From: Pegoplata infirma | Taxonomy: Eukaryota; Arthropoda; Insecta; Diptera; Anthomyiidae | DNA: 64,000 nucleotides | Direction: 5' to 3' | Assembly: GCA_963921195.1 (NCBI GenBank) | Contig: OY992538.1 | Coordinates: 60,130,852-60,194,851 of the forward strand | Shown here: positions 22,248-33,990 of the stretch, one piece after another | How the letters are laid out: every line of letters begins with the position of its first letter | How positions within the stretch are numbered: position 1 is the first letter of the stretch | Notes under the pieces: generated by a model | What the model saw: the letters and a program-made list of their open reading frames with translations, nothing else | What the model was told of the DNA's origin: nothing | Databases searched by the model: none | Program-made: the position numbers and the translations under genes

Positions 22248-22335
22248 GTGTAGGGTATTATATTGTCGGTCTTGACCGACTATAATTTTCTTACTTCTTT
22301 TCTGTATATAAAAGTTCTCAGATTCTGAGACATTG

Positions 22336-24406
22336 CACGGTGGTCAATTCCGGCCAAAAATCATTTTATTTTTTTATTAAATCTTGATGAACTTTTGATG
22401 CTATATTATAGCTAATACTTCAAAACATACAACTTAAATCTTTTTTTGGGCCTTGTAACACTATATTATTGCCCATAGCGGTGCAAAGTGGAGTATTTTT
22501 TGCTTCTCATTCAACCTTTTTTTAAAATGTATATTTTAGTGTTCAATAAAAGTTGGCCATGCATTATTCTTCACATTATTTTTGTAAGTTCGCTCATGGA
22601 TTTTTAATTTCTATAATAAAAAATCATTCCATGTGCTTTTTGCAGATTTTGTGTGCGTTTTTGTCTTAAAGTGATGTGTATGAAAATTAGATAAAAATTA
22701 CAAAAAAACTCTAAAAAAAATAAATTTTGAAAGACCATAAAAATCAATTAGAGGCTATTAGAGGTTAGCTATAAAAAGCAGTTTGTACTTTTAACTATTA
22801 AAAGTAAGTATTTTAAATTTCAGCCCCTACTTTTACCGATTCTTTAAACCAGAGCATTTTTAGTGGACTCATTTTTTACAAATGGTCGACTTTTTTAAAC
22901 CTACAAACTCCACCAAAATAGGGAATGTGAATAGATACTAACTTAAAACCCATAGATTTGCGTTAAAAAAAAACTTAAAAAAAGACGAAATAAAAAAAAA
23001 TGTGGTTTAAGGGGGGTTGAAACTAAAAAACACCCTTAATGTTAGCAATCTTTAAACACCTACGTAAACGTAATAGTAGTATTATTTTATTCTGTTTTTT
23101 CATTTGAAAGAAAGAACTTTTTAGCATTTTTAAAAATTTCATAACACAAAATTTGTTCAACTAGAATTTTCAGGGTTGCCAGTTAATCGTGTGTTGTTTT
23201 TTTAAAGGAAAAAATTGGCTGCATTTTTACAGCAAAAACTACTAAACCGATTTTGATGATATTTTTTTTTTATTTGTATATATATAAATATTACGATTGT
23301 TAATATTTCAAATAAAACAAGTAAGAGTGTTAAATTCGGCTGTGCCGAATCTTTTATACCCTCCAATATGCAAAAAAAAAAAAAAAAATCCAGGGACGTT
23401 TTCTTTTTTTTTTTGGGGGGGGGGGTCGAAAGTGGTAATTGGGGGGGGCAAATTTTCTCTCGAATATGTGTTTACAAATTCAGTTTTATGCTTTATGCAC
23501 TAAAGAAATACAAGTTTATCATTATTTAAAAAAAAAAATGATTCCACGCCCATAAAAGGGTGGGGGGGGGCGGACCGAAAAAACGACATTATCTAATTCT
23601 CTGGGTCCAAATGCAGGACTTTGAACTTCCTGTAGCATAAAAATGTTGCATATATTAAACAAAAACACAAAAAATCATATAAAAAAGTAGTATTTTTCAT
23701 GGGTTGGTTTAGTTCTCTAAGGGGGAACTTTTTCCCCCTTGGTCCGATTTTGCCCATTTCCAAACTTAACCTGCCTAGGAATATAAGACATATTCGTGCC
23801 AAACTTCGGAAGTCTAGCTCTTTTATTTTGGACTGTATCGTGTCCTCTACAGACGGACAGACGGACGGACGGACGGACGGACATCGCTAGAATGTCTTAG
23901 AATCGATCACTGATCAATAAAATATATACTTTATAGGGTCCTAGACCGATATTTCAATGCGTTACACACGGAATGACAAAGTGAGTATACCCCCATACTG
24001 TGGTTGGAGGGTATAAAAACAGAATTAAACAGTATTGCGTACCTATTTTTTTTTAAAATTGCTAACACTAAGGCTGTTTATTTTAGTTCCAACCCCCACC
24101 TTAATAAGTTTGATACATTTGACACGTCCATGCTTAGTTGGCCAACCCCTATATTTGTATGTCCAACGTTTTGAAAAGATATCAGATATATTATTCTTAA
24201 TTCGGATATAAAATTATTGCTGTTTATATGCAGATATGCTTGATACATTTGGGACGTCCATGATTATTTGGCCAACCACTGTATTTGTAGGTCCAACATT
24301 TGGGAAAGGTATCAGATATGTTATTCTTAATTCGAATATTAAATTTGAGCTATTTACATGCAGAAATAAAGAAGTTATTGATTTTTGGCCGGAATTGACC
24401 ACCGTG
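22336..24406. mobile_element. Transib-type element copy 2, TSD CATTG
   Basis: It has the same 28-bp TIR as 16432-18128 (CACGGTGGTC...AAAAATCA), with exact CATTG flanks at 22331-22335 and 24407-24411. Relative to copy 1 it lacks about 320 bp of the interior and carries a 700-bp mini-me insertion. It too is inserted in the CTCAGATTCTGAGA array. Confidence 0.82.
23317..24016 (-). mobile_element. mini-me-like element, type 1
   Basis: ACAAGTAAGAGTGTTAAATT..CGGCTGTGCCGAATC..TTTATACCCTCC is the inverted 3' terminus, and CCATACTGTGGTTGGAGGGT marks the 5' terminus. In between are GACGGACGGACGG repeats (23850-23882), CACTGATCAATAA and a G-run/C-run segment. Hosted inside Transib copy 2, at the spot where copy 1 reads AAATAAAAAAAAACAG. 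Confidence 0.8.
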
Positions 24407-24411
24407 CATTG

Positions 24412-25930
24412 TTTCTGTATAGAAAAATTATCAGCTTCTGAGGCATGTTTTCTATATAAAAAATGATCAGTTTCTGAAAAATTTTTCCCATATTAAAAAA
24501 TTCTTTGATATTGATACATTTAATCTGTATAGAAAAATTCTTAGATTGTCATACATTTTTCCTATATATTAAAATTTTCACATTCTAAAACATTGTTTCT
24601 GTATACAAAATTTATCCGATTCTGAATAATTTGTTCCGTATGAAATTATTATCAGTTTCTGAAATTTTTTTTTTTCTGAATACAATAATTATGCGATTTT
24701 GAGGCATTTTTCTGTATAAAATTCTGACAATTTTTTTTCGTATAGAAAAATTATCAAATTCTGAGACGATTTTTTTTTTTTGTAAAAACAAATTTATAAA
24801 TTTCTGAAAAATTTGTCCAGTAGTGAAAAATAATCAAATTTTTTTGATTGAATTTTCAAATTCTTAAATATTTTTTCTGTATAGAAAAATTCTCCGATTC
24901 TGATTACTGTATAGAAATATTCTAAGATTCTGAGACATTTTTTCTATATTGAAAATTCTCAGAGTCTGAGATTTTTTTCTGTATAGAAAAATTCTCAGAT
25001 GTCGAAATTTTTTTATAGAAAAATTCTCAGATCCTTGGATTTTTGTTTCATTCTTAGATTCTGAGACATTATTTCGGTATAGAAACTTCTCAGAATCTGA
25101 AAAATTTGTCGATATAGAAAAGGTCATCAGGTTCAGAGAAATTTGTTCTCAGATTCTGGGACATTTCTTTTGTATAGGAAAATTCTCAGATTCTGTGAAA
25201 TTTTTCGGTACAGAAAAATTTTTAGATTCTGAAACATTTTTTCTGTATTAAAAAATTATCAGATTCTAAGCCTTTTTTTGTAAAGAAAAATTCTCAGATT
25301 CTGAGAAATTTTTTCTTTATTGAAAAATTTTCAGATTCTGAGAAATTTTTCCTGTATAGAAAAACTTTCAGATTCTGAGAAATTTTTCTTATTTAGAAAA
25401 ACTTTCAGATTCAGAGATATTTTTTGTTATTGAAAAATTCTCAGATTTTGAGACCTTTTATAGAAAAATTCTCATATTCTGTGATATTTTTTCTGTATAG
25501 AAAAATTCTTTGATTCTGAAACATTTTTTCTGTATTGAAAAATTATTAGATTGTAAGAGATTTTTTCTGTGTAGAAAAATTTTCAGATTCTTTGACGTTT
25601 TTCCGGTGTAGAAAAATTCTCAGTTTCTGAAACACCTTTTCTGTATAGAAATTTTCTCAGATTCTAAAACATGTTTCCTTTATTGAAAAATTCTCCGATT
25701 CTGAGAAATTTTTTTGGTATAGAAAAATTTTCACATTCTGAGAAATTTTTTTCTGTTTAGAAAAATTTTTAGATTCTGTGTCAAATTCTCAGATTCCGAT
25801 TTTTTTTTTGTATAGAAAAATTCTCAGATTCTGTGAATTTTTGTTGCATTTTTAGATTCGGAGAAATTTTTTCCGTATAGAAACTTCTCAGATTCTGAAA
25901 AAAATTTCAAAAAAATTCTCAAAATCAAAT
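24412..25930. repeat. degenerate tandem array, orientation 2, next to exon
   Basis: About 35-40 degenerate units of GAAAAATTCTCAGATTCTGA then GAAATTTTTTCTGTATA run almost without break to within about 65 bp of the 3' splice site at 25994. Each unit holds the near-palindrome TCTCAGATTCTGAGA. Unit length is about 38 bp but varies. It provides repeated hairpins in the pre-mRNA upstream of the acceptor. Confidence 0.8.
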
Positions 25931-25994
25931 TTATAAATCCAATTTTTGTATTAAAAAAACGAATCTCATATATGATTATTTATTTTATTTTCAG

Positions 25995-26217
25995 GTGTTG
26001 GTGTTGTTTTAGTAACTGTTAGTGGTGCTGCTTGGCGTATGACAGCACCTGGAGGACCTCCCTGCCTTGGCCTGGGTTCAAGTGTTGATTTGGGTAGATG
26101 CGGTAGACGACCGTGTAGTAGAGGTGGTGGTGCACCACAAGGTTTGCTATATCCAGAATTTCAACATAGACCACCACCGCCATCATATCAAGCTAGTATG
26201 CAAGAATATCGTTTAAG
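25995..26217 (+). CDS. internal exon of a membrane protein with PPxY-motif tail
   Basis: The exon lies between TTTTCAG (acceptor, AG at 25993-25994) and GTTAGT (donor at 26218). It opens with two bases of a split codon, then VGVVLVTVSGAAW (hydrophobic, likely the end of a transmembrane helix). RMTAPGGPPC and a Cys/Arg/Gly-rich juxtamembrane part follow (Cys at visible residues 23, 35 and 40; RR at 37-38), then RPPPPSYQASMQEYRLR with PPSY at 61-64. PPxY binds WW domains of NEDD4-type ubiquitin ligases, so a trafficking or turnover role is inferred. Codon use is clearly less AT-biased than the flanks. Without the splice the frame would stop at 26315. Upstream exons were not found in the window. 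The gene family is not recognised. Confidence 0.8.
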
Positions 26218-26689
26218 GTTAGTACAAGTAACAGTAATGTTAGTAAAAGGGCAAAAATTCGCAAAAAAACGTAAAACAGTTAAACAAAAAACTCTAAACA
26301 GTTTAATAACCACATAAAATGTGGTAAACCACATAATGTGGTTTAACAGGATTTTGTGGGTGTATGTACGAGCATAAGCGGATTTGTGCAAAAACCTAAA
26401 ATAAAACACTCCCTTTTTCAATTTTTTTTAATTCTTTTTTTTTGGTATTGCATGTAAAAATGTTACAAGAGCTTTGTTATGTTGTACAAGATACAACACA
26501 ACAACAAAAAAACTAAATAATTGAAAGTCTATAAATTTAATGATTGCATGTCCTTGTGTCATTTATAACAAAAACAGTTTCCTTTTTTCCTTGCCATTTA
26601 TTGTTTAATTTTTTTTTGCGGATGTTAAACAAAAACTATAACAATTAATTTTTTTTTAAAAAACTCTTAAAATTTATGTTCTATTGCAG
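26218..26689 (+). other. 472-bp intron
   Basis: GTTAGTAC donor and a TGTTCTATTGCAG acceptor, interrupting a codon after its second base. It contains a hairpin near 26307-26345 (AACCACATAAAATGTGGT and AAACCACATAATGTGGTTT in tandem). No other element was recognised. Confidence 0.7.
26307..26345. repeat. tandem ACCACAT..ATGTGGT hairpins
   Basis: Two short palindromes, ACCACATAAAATGTGGT and ACCACATAATGTGGT, lie side by side 90 bp after the 5' splice site. They could form a stem-loop in the pre-mRNA, but no function is shown. Confidence 0.55.
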
Positions 26690-26782
26690 ACTACTTCTAC
26701 TGGATAGAGATCGTCAGAATGGTGTAGTTCGAGGAAGTTCACCGCCACCCACTTATCGTTCACATGCCGGAAGTTTGCTAAG
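26690..26782 (+). CDS. internal exon of the same gene, 93 bp
   Basis: It is bounded by CTATTGCAG and GTAATT, with length divisible by three and the same split-codon phase at both ends (AG|A), so it could be skipped without frameshift. It encodes LLLLDRDRQNGVVRGSSPPP followed by TYRSHAGSLL, visible residues 75-104. It carries the second PPxY (PPTY at 93-96). With the preceding exon it forms a continuous basic, Ser-rich cytoplasmic tail. Identity of the gene is unknown. Confidence 0.85.
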
Positions 26783-27296
26783 GTAATTTATTTTGCAAAA
26801 TACAAGAAAATTTTAGAAAATTTTTTATTAAAACCTAGAAAAATTTGCATAGAAATTAAGAATAAAAAAACTAATATTAATTGAAGTTATTAAAAAAAAC
26901 ACAATATAAATTATATTATATGCGCCCTTTTCATGTAAGAACATTAAGGTGACAGCTTAAGATAAAAAACTAGAATTCTTAAATCTTGATTATTAAAATA
27001 AGAATTTCAAGAATATAATAACGTCCGACATTTTTGTACATATGGACCAGACCTTTAAATTATAAAAGAGGACCGAAAACAAAATACACGTGTTTCCCAG
27101 TTTTTCTAGACCAATTCAAATAAAAAACATTGTTGTTCTTCAAAGTAGTGTGAAAGAAGTCTATAAATGTAATAAGTCTACTTCTAAGCTAAATAATGTT
27201 TAAGGGGCATTCCAGGCCAAATCACTCACTTTTAGACCCGACCCCCTTCGATTATTTATTTGTTTTATATGTTTTAGTACGTATTAAATGCAACTT

Positions 27297-28403
27297 CCCA
27301 GCAAAAACTTGGTAATGAGTCCTCATTCCCAATTGGATTACCTGGAAAAGAGTACTAATTACTCGCTGCGTTACTTTATACCACAAAAAAAGTCCATACT
27401 TTTAACTTACAATGTAAATAGATTTGCAATCAGAATTTTAAAAACCAGTTAAATTTCATAAATATATATTAAAAACCATTTTACTGTTAATTCTTATACC
27501 CTCCAACCACAGTATGGGGGTATACTCATTTTGTCATTCCGTTTGTAACGCATAAAAATATCGGTCGGGGACCCCATAAAGTATATATATTATTGATCTA
27601 TGATCGATTCTAAGTCGTTCTATGAATGTCCGTCCGTCCGTCCGTCTGTATAAAACACGATTCAGTCCAAAATAAAAGAGCTAGACCCCTGAAAATTGGC
27701 AAAAATATGTCTAATGTTCATAGGCCGGTTAAGTTCGGAAATGGGCAAAATCGGGTCAGGGGGAAAAAAGTTCCCCCTTAACGAACTAAAAAAAAACCTC
27801 TTAAAAAACGACATTTTTACACCTTTTTTGCCATTTTTGTTAAACAAATGAAATCTTTTTAAGCCAGAAGGGGTTTAAACTCCTGAACTTAGACCCAGGG
27901 GGCTGGAAAATTTAGTTTTTTTCTGCCCGCCCCCTTTTGTGGGCGTGGTTTTAAAAAATCATTAAAATAATGAGAAAATGGTATTACTAAATTGCAAAAA
28001 GCTAAATAAATAAATTAGTTAACATTTATCGCGATGGGGAAAGTATCCTCCACCACCCCCACCGAGCCCCCCCACAAAAAAAACGACCCCGGATTTTTTA
28101 TATGTTTTAACATGTTGGAGGGTATCATAGATTCGGCATAGCCGAATTTAACACTCTCACTTGTTTTTCTCTCATTTAATAAGAGCAACTAAACAAACAA
28201 TTCAGTTACTTTTGCAACTTTTCGTAAGCGAGCTAGGAATGGCCTATTATTTGTTAGCTTTTTCGTAATCGAACAAAGAAGGCCTTGCCTCAAATGACAT
28301 CGCCCTGTTAAAGTAATTAACAATGAAATAAGACCGTAACTATTTAGTCATTTTCTTTAAAAACCCCAAAGTTAATTACTTAGTAATGGAAGCTTTTGCT
28401 GGG
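27297..28403. mobile_element. CCCAGCA-ended element inside the left arm
   Basis: CCCAGCAAAAACTTGGTAAT and, inverse complement, CCCAGCAAAAGCTTCCATTA are the ends. The host arm reads GCAACTT|...|TTGCTCTC, against the uninterrupted GCAACTTGCTCTC at about 29560 on the other arm, so TT is duplicated. It is interrupted by a mini-me element. Confidence 0.78.
27493..28165 (+). mobile_element. mini-me-like element, type 1
   Basis: Starts TTATACCCTCCAACCACAGT, contains AAGTATATATATTATTGATC and GTCCGTCCGTCCGTCCGTCT (27628-27650), GGTTAAGTTCGGAAATGGGC and a G/C-run segment, and ends GGAGGGTATCATAG..CGGCATAGCCGAATTTAACA then CTCTCACTTGTT. This is a nearly complete + strand copy. Confidence 0.82.
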
Positions 28404-29849
28404 TTGCTCTCAAATTTTCAGATTTTGGTACCATGTTGGTGTTGACTAATAAATTTTTCAAAATGGCGATTTTTAAAAAAAGCTCCATATAAAATAAACC
28501 AGAGTCAAAGAAAAAAAAAGCAATTTTCAAAATTTGAAAAAATAGAACGAATTTTGATCACATCTTGAATTATGGCTTAAAATTTACGTAATTTAGAGTA
28601 GAATTTTTAGAGTTTTTAAAAAATAAATCGAAATTTTCGGACTTTTTCAAAAAGTCGATTTTAATTTTTAAACGTTAAAAAATAAATGATAATTACTTCA
28701 AATAATTTTTTCATATTTTTTTCTAAAACTTCATTTAAATACCAACACAACGTTGTCCAACTTTTTTTGAACAAAAAGTATTTTTTTTGGCTTTCCAAAA
28801 TTTGTATTTTTTTATAAATTTTTGATTTTCTTAGATTTATTTTCACCACCACTGTTTAAATTGATCCACGCACTCCAAATTACCGAAATGCATATGACAT
28901 GTAAAAATAATGCAAAATTTTCAAAATATATCAATTTCAAGGCAAACAGTTTTTTTTTTAAGTTTATAGCCTACTTGGATTTCGAAGTTGAAATTCACAA
29001 CTTTTAAATTAAAAAAAAAAATAAGTACAAATACTCAAATTTGCTTCGTTATAAATCCTAAATTAGTCAAGGGATTGGCACACAAGTGTTAGCTCTCATT
29101 TGGCACCAATTTGAATTTTTTTTTTTTTTAGTTTTGACCGGTTTTTACCTCTGTGCAGTGGTTCAAAAGTTATCAGCAAAACCGTGAATTTCAGATTAGC
29201 TTCACCTTAAATTCATGAGTTGAAAACCCGTTAAACATGTTTTAAAAACATTGGAAAATCACAAAAATATTTTACAACGTATTTGTGTCCCTCAAAAATA
29301 TTTTTACACTAAAAAAAAAAAAATACACTCGAAAAAAATTTTAAACTCAAAAAAAGTTTTACACTCAAAAAAAAATTTAATAAATTATTTTTTTTTTTTC
29401 AAAAATAACTTTAAAAAAAATTTTTAACACAAAAGAAAAACTAATCAAAAATTTTTTTTTTCACATTAGAAAAATTTTACTTTTCCACTTGTTTTTTAAA
29501 ACTAGCCATTTTGAAAAATTGATTACTCAACACCAATATGGTATAAAATTTGAGAGCAAGTTGCATAATACGTGCTAAAACATATCCAAAAAAGAAATTA
29601 ATCGAAGGGGGTCGGGCGTAAAAGTGAGTGATTTGACCTGGAATGCCCCTTATATATGTCTTCAGTGAAATTTAATGTTGTTTTTTTTTTGTGGAACACA
29701 TTAACCCTCTATCAAACGCACTAAAACGTGCGTTTAAATAATTTAAATTGTTAACAAAAATATTATTTATTAAATATCATTAGGGGGTGTAAAAAGCAAA
29801 AAGTTCGTGCGACATAATACAACCTATTCATTTTTAATTTTTTTAAATA
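28404..29849. other. AT-rich interior and right flank of the GGGGCATTCC element
   Basis: Low-complexity A/T runs with no coding signal. GTGCAGTGGTTCAAAAGTTA at about 29155 is repeated near 32575, so a further dispersed repeat is present. The right arm of the 27203-29650 element ends here. Confidence 0.5.
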
Positions 29850-30619
29850 CCCGAGTAAAAAAGATTATATATGTTTATATTTAATTATATAAAGACATCA
29901 TATATATTCATATAGAATTTGATGCGAAAAATGAGTCGATAAAACCATATAAAGTTGCATTAAATTTGATATAATTTGATGTGATTTTAATATAATTTTA
30001 TATGATTTGATGCGAAAATTGGCCCCTTTTTTAGAAAAATTTATGCAATTATATATAATTAAATAAAAAAAAATCCAAAAAAAATCCCCAAAAAAAATTA
30101 TATTAAATTATATATAAAGAACTTAGATTTTTTTCATAAATTTTGCATTATATATAATAACATATAAAATTTGTAAAACAAATGTTTAAGGTTTAGGTTT
30201 GGAACTTAAAAAAAAAAAAAAATTTTCTGGACTTAGAAAAATTTTCAAAAGTTATATCAAATTATATATAAAGGACTTAGATTTTTTTTTAATTTAACTC
30301 ATATAAGATTACATATGATTCAGAAAAAAGTTGCATAAAGTTTTATATAAAATTTCTTCAAATATTTTGTTATATTAAATTATATAAAAAAAACAGACAG
30401 AATTTTATATTTCATATGTAATTATATAAACTAACTTTAATCATATGTTATTATGTATAACTTAACATTTTCTTTTATATAATTTTATATAAGAAAAAAA
30501 TACGAAGTGTAAATATATATAATCTTATATGATAGCAAAACAATTTACGTATAAATTTATCAAATAATATATGTTTATATAAAAATAAGTAAAATTATAT
30601 ATAATCTTTTTTACTCGGG
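29850..30619. mobile_element. CCCGAGTAAAAA-ended MITE, TA TSD, AT-repeat interior
   Basis: CCCGAGTAAAAAAGATTATA and the inverse right end are flanked by TA. The interior is almost entirely ATATAATTTTATAT-like short repeats on both strands, a foldback-prone sequence. A shorter relative with the same ends and a different interior lies at 50818-51121. Confidence 0.8.
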
Positions 30620-31900
30620 TACTGGGCTTAGGAGGCGTGGTCAAATATTTAAAAAAAGTGGTAAAAATTTGTGTAGAGTTGTCTTGTTTAAATATTTATC
30701 AAATTAAAACGGAATGCACCACAATCTCAAAAAGCTACATTATTGTATAGTTTTGTATAGGCTATCGATTATTATTATTTTTTTTTTTAAATTTTCAGAA
30801 CCCGTTCTGAAATTTTCCATTTTTTAAGAAAGTCAATTTATAAAAAATCCGGCCACTTTTGTTTTTTTTTAAGTTTTTTTTTTAAAGATTTGTCTATCTA
30901 TTGTTTTTTTTTTCCAGAAAATCACATTTGAATTTTGAATTTCATAACAATTTAGTAATTTGCTTGTATTTTCTTATTTCAACACAGCGTATGAGTAATA
31001 TTTATGCAAAAATTTAATACTCATTCGCTACGTTGAAACAAGAAAATTCAAGCAAATTACAAAATTGTTATGAAATTTTATATTCAAATGCGACTTTCTC
31101 AAAAAAAAAAACCAAAAACACATGTCTAAATTTTTTGTATGAATAAACAAACATCTAAAGAACTTGAAAAAAGACTTGAAAAATCCTATTAAGGGTTAAC
31201 AATGGGAAACAATGGGAACTCTGTTAAAAGTTAAGATTGTTTAAGTTTCTGCCAAATGAATACAACACGAATGATGGTGAATACGGGTTATTCAACACAA
31301 AGAGGAGTAATTCCCATATTTAATTTGTTCAAAAGTTTCATTTGAATGGCTAATTTTAATCTGACACACATTAAGTGTGTGGCAATCGAAGGAGTGCTGA
31401 TGATGGAAGGGTGGCATCTTCCGAAAGCTGTCGACATCTGCACTCTGCGTGTGTTGTCACTTGATTTTTTTTCAGATTTTTTCATTGTACAACAATTATT
31501 ATTTCTCAGAAATAATTAATATGTACTCAAACCGAACTAAATAAAAATTCAGTTATAAAATATGAAGTCCAACAATATAGAAACACAATTACTAAAAAAA
31601 AAATTAAAAGAAACAAAAGTGGCCGGATTATTAATAAATTGACTTTTTTAAAAAATGGAAAATTTCCGGTTTTTTGATAAATTTACTTTTTTAAAAAATG
31701 AAAAATTACAAAACAGGTTCTGAAAATTTTTCAAAAAAAAAAAAATTTTTAGCCGATAGCTCATGCAGAACTATACAAGAATGTAAATTTTTGAGAATGT
31801 GGTGCAATCCGTTTTTGTTTGATAAATATTTAAACAAGGCAACTCGACACACATTTTACCATTTTTTCAATATTTGACCACGCCTCCTAAGCCCGATTTT
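30620..31900. mobile_element. large inverted-repeat element (GGGCTTAGGAGGCGTGG arms)
   Basis: The left arm GGGCTTAGGAGGCGTGGTC..GCACCACAATCTCAAAAA..TTTTGTATAGGCTATCGAT faces its inverse at 31640-31900. The inner hairpin at 30947-31070 is shared with 46308-46430. The same arms occur at 34787-35020 and, inverted, 50505-50745, where they belong to the 34668-51164 composite. True ends here are obscured by insertions. Confidence 0.65.
30947..31070. repeat. 124-bp hairpin, copy 1
   Basis: AATTTGCTTGTATTTTCTT..TTTCAACACAGCGTATGAGT faces ACTCATTCGCTACGTTGAAA..CAAGCAAATTACAAAATT. The second copy is at 46308-46430. Confidence 0.65.
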
Positions 31901-31935
31901 TGAAAAATTGAAAAACAAAAAACGCAATTAACTTA

Positions 31936-32508
31936 CAAGGGAAGTATCTCAACCCTTATGAACCGATTTGCCTGAAACTTAAAATATATATTAAAGAGAC
32001 GATTTTAAGGTTGGGGTGTCTCGGCTTATCGACCACATCGGTGTTTAAAAATTTCGTTGTCCCCTTATGAAACCATGTAGACCTTCAGGAAAATTTTGAT
32101 AACTTCCAAACTTATAGGAATATCATCTAGGGCAAAAATACGGGTCGACTTAAATTTAATAAAGATTATTTCTTATCCATATGTCTTCACATAAGTACCC
32201 CCAAAATTTACACATTTTCCTGAAAAAAAAAAACTTTAAAGAAGCCGAATTTTTACAAGGTTATGACACCATTGGATAGGCATTAAAAAAACCTTTCTTC
32301 TCATATGAAAACATCATATGGTTTCTTAAAAAAAATGGCTGAAAAATCCAAAAAACTATTTTTTTTTTCATTTTTTGACCCATGTTTTGAACCCCTGAAT
32401 TTCCGATATGGCCTATAAGCCGAGACACCCCAACCTTAGAATTGTCTCTTTGATATATATTTTAAGTTTCAGGCAAATCGGTTCATAAGGGTTGGGATAC
32501 TTCCCTTG
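31936..32508. mobile_element. Harbinger-like MITE copy 2, TSD TTA
   Basis: CAAGGGAAGTATCTCAACCC at both ends (inverted), with TTA at 31933-31935 and 32509-32511. The interior matches copies 1 and 3 but lies in the opposite orientation. 573 bp. Confidence 0.87.
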
Positions 32509-32690
32509 TTAGTTAAATTTCATCAATTTCTAAAACTATGACCTTATTTTTGTCTATGGGACAACGCACTCTGCAGTGGTTCAAAAGTTATTAGCAAAAC
32601 CGTTACTTTCAGATTGATTTCACCTTAAATTCACCCATTTTGATCTTTGTTTGATTTTTCGAACAGTAAAGAACAGCTTTAAAAAAACAA

Positions 32691-33990
32691 TTGAGATTGT
32701 TAAATTTGGCTGTGCCGAATCCTTTATACCACCCAACACGTTATAAAAAATAAAAAGCAGGGGCGTATTTTTTTTTGGGGGGGCTAAGTCGGTGGGAGAC
32801 AACCTTTCTGGATCCAACCGCAAGACTTTGAACTTCTTTTGACATAAAAATGTTTCGTTTGCTAAGCAAAAGTACAAAAAACCTATAAAAAATTACTTTC
32901 ATTTAGAGGTTTGTTTAGTTCTTAAGAGGGGATATTTTTTCCCCTGATCCGATTTTGCCCATGTTCGAACTTAACCAGCTCAATACCATAAGATATATTC
33001 GTGCCAAATTTCAAGCGTCTAGCTCTTTTACTTTGGACTGCATCGTGTCTTCCACAGACGGGCGGACAGATGGACATCGCTAAAATATCTTAGAATGGAT
33101 CACTGATCAATAATATACACTCAAAAAATTATGTTAGTAAAATTAACTGAAAATGTCAGTTAAAATAACTACTTTGTTAGTTGTTTTGGGGTCAACTACT
33201 TTTTCAGTTAAATCATCTAACAATGTAAGTTATTTTAACTGACAAAAAACCAACTGACTTATGTAGTAAAAACTACTTACATTTGTAGTCAAAACGACTA
33301 ACATGTAGTAAAAATAAAATAATCAATTTAATATATTTTTTTTTTTTTTATTTTCAAAAAAAAAAATTGAAGACCAAATGTTTTCAATTTTTTTTTTTTT
33401 TTTAAAGTTGTGAAAAATAAAAAAAAAGAAAATTTGTTTTTATTTTTTGGAATTTTTTTTTTTAATTTTTCAGAAAAAAAATTTAGAACAAAATTTTTTC
33501 CATGTTTTTTTTTTTTTAAAAGTTGTAAAAAATAAAAAAAAAGATTTTTTTTTTTTTTTTTAAAAAAAACTGAAAATTTTTGAGAGATAAAAAAAATAAA
33601 ATTTACTACTTTAAATTTTATTTTTTTTATCTCTCAAAATTTTTTTTTTTTTTTGAAAAAAAATCTGAAAATTTTTGAGAGATAAAAAAAAAATAAAATT
33701 TACTACTTTAAATAACTGTTACTACATTACAGCACTGTTTTGTTAGTTATTCAAAAAAACGGCTTAAAATAACTAACAGAAATAGTTGTTTGCTATTTTT
33801 CATAAAACAACAACTGACTTACAAAGTTGAAAACAACTAACTACTGTAAAATATACAAACAGCTTACATGTAGTAACTTACATAATTTTCTGAGGGTATA
33901 TACTTTATGGGGTCCTAGACCAATATTTCGATGCGTTACACACTGAATGACAAAGTGAGTATACACCCATACTGTGGTTGGAGGGTATAA
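32691..33990 (-). mobile_element. mini-me-like element, type 1 (interrupted)
   Basis: TTAAATTTGGCTGTGCCGAA..TCCTTTATACCACCC starts the inverted 3' end, and ACTGTGGTTGGAGGGTATAA closes it. CACTGATCAATAATA is split from TATACTTTATGGGGTCC by the TA-flanked element at 33118. Confidence 0.78.
33118..33896. mobile_element. CACTCAAAAAA-ended MITE, TA TSD
   Basis: CACTCAAAAAATTATGTTAG..TAAA faces TTACATAATTTTCTGAGGG, flanked by TA. The interior has repeated AGTTAAAATAACT- and GTTAGTTGTTTT-like motifs and two inverted ATTTTTGAGAGATAAAAAAA segments. The host mini-me gives the empty-site context. Confidence 0.78.

Larger units (their letters stand above)
20592..22296 (+). mobile_element. mini-me-like element, type 2 (interrupted)
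   Basis: It begins ATACCCAACACCACTCTGTG..GTACAGGGTATAATGAGTTT, carries GATGTCCGTCCGTCC, and ends GGGTATTATATTGTCGGTC then TTGACCGACTATAATTTTCT. A second, uninterrupted copy at 53146-53972 gives the same start and finish. A hAT-like element is inserted at its 3' end. Confidence 0.75.
27203..29650. mobile_element. GGGGCATTCC-ended element, TA TSD
   Basis: AGGGGCATTCCAGGCCAAAT at the left faces its inverse at 29650, with TA on each side. The arms continue inward through CACTCACTTTTA and GACCCCCTTCGATTA to ATGCAACTTGCTCTC, and the left arm is split there by another insertion. The right arm is thus an internal empty-site control. Related ends occur at 34668/51164 and 57371/59056. Confidence 0.78.

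Noticed and set aside
17958..24466. Repeated frame starting MLDTFGTSMIIWPTTV at 17958 and 24236 as a conserved protein
   Set aside because: Both copies are the right arm of the Transib-type elements; conservation is due to DNA repeat identity.
26039..26317. A single-exon gene from ATG 26039 to the stop at 26315
   Set aside because: A GTTAGT donor at 26218 joins in phase with the next exon, and sequence after 26218 loses coding character, becoming Lys/Thr/Val low-complexity.
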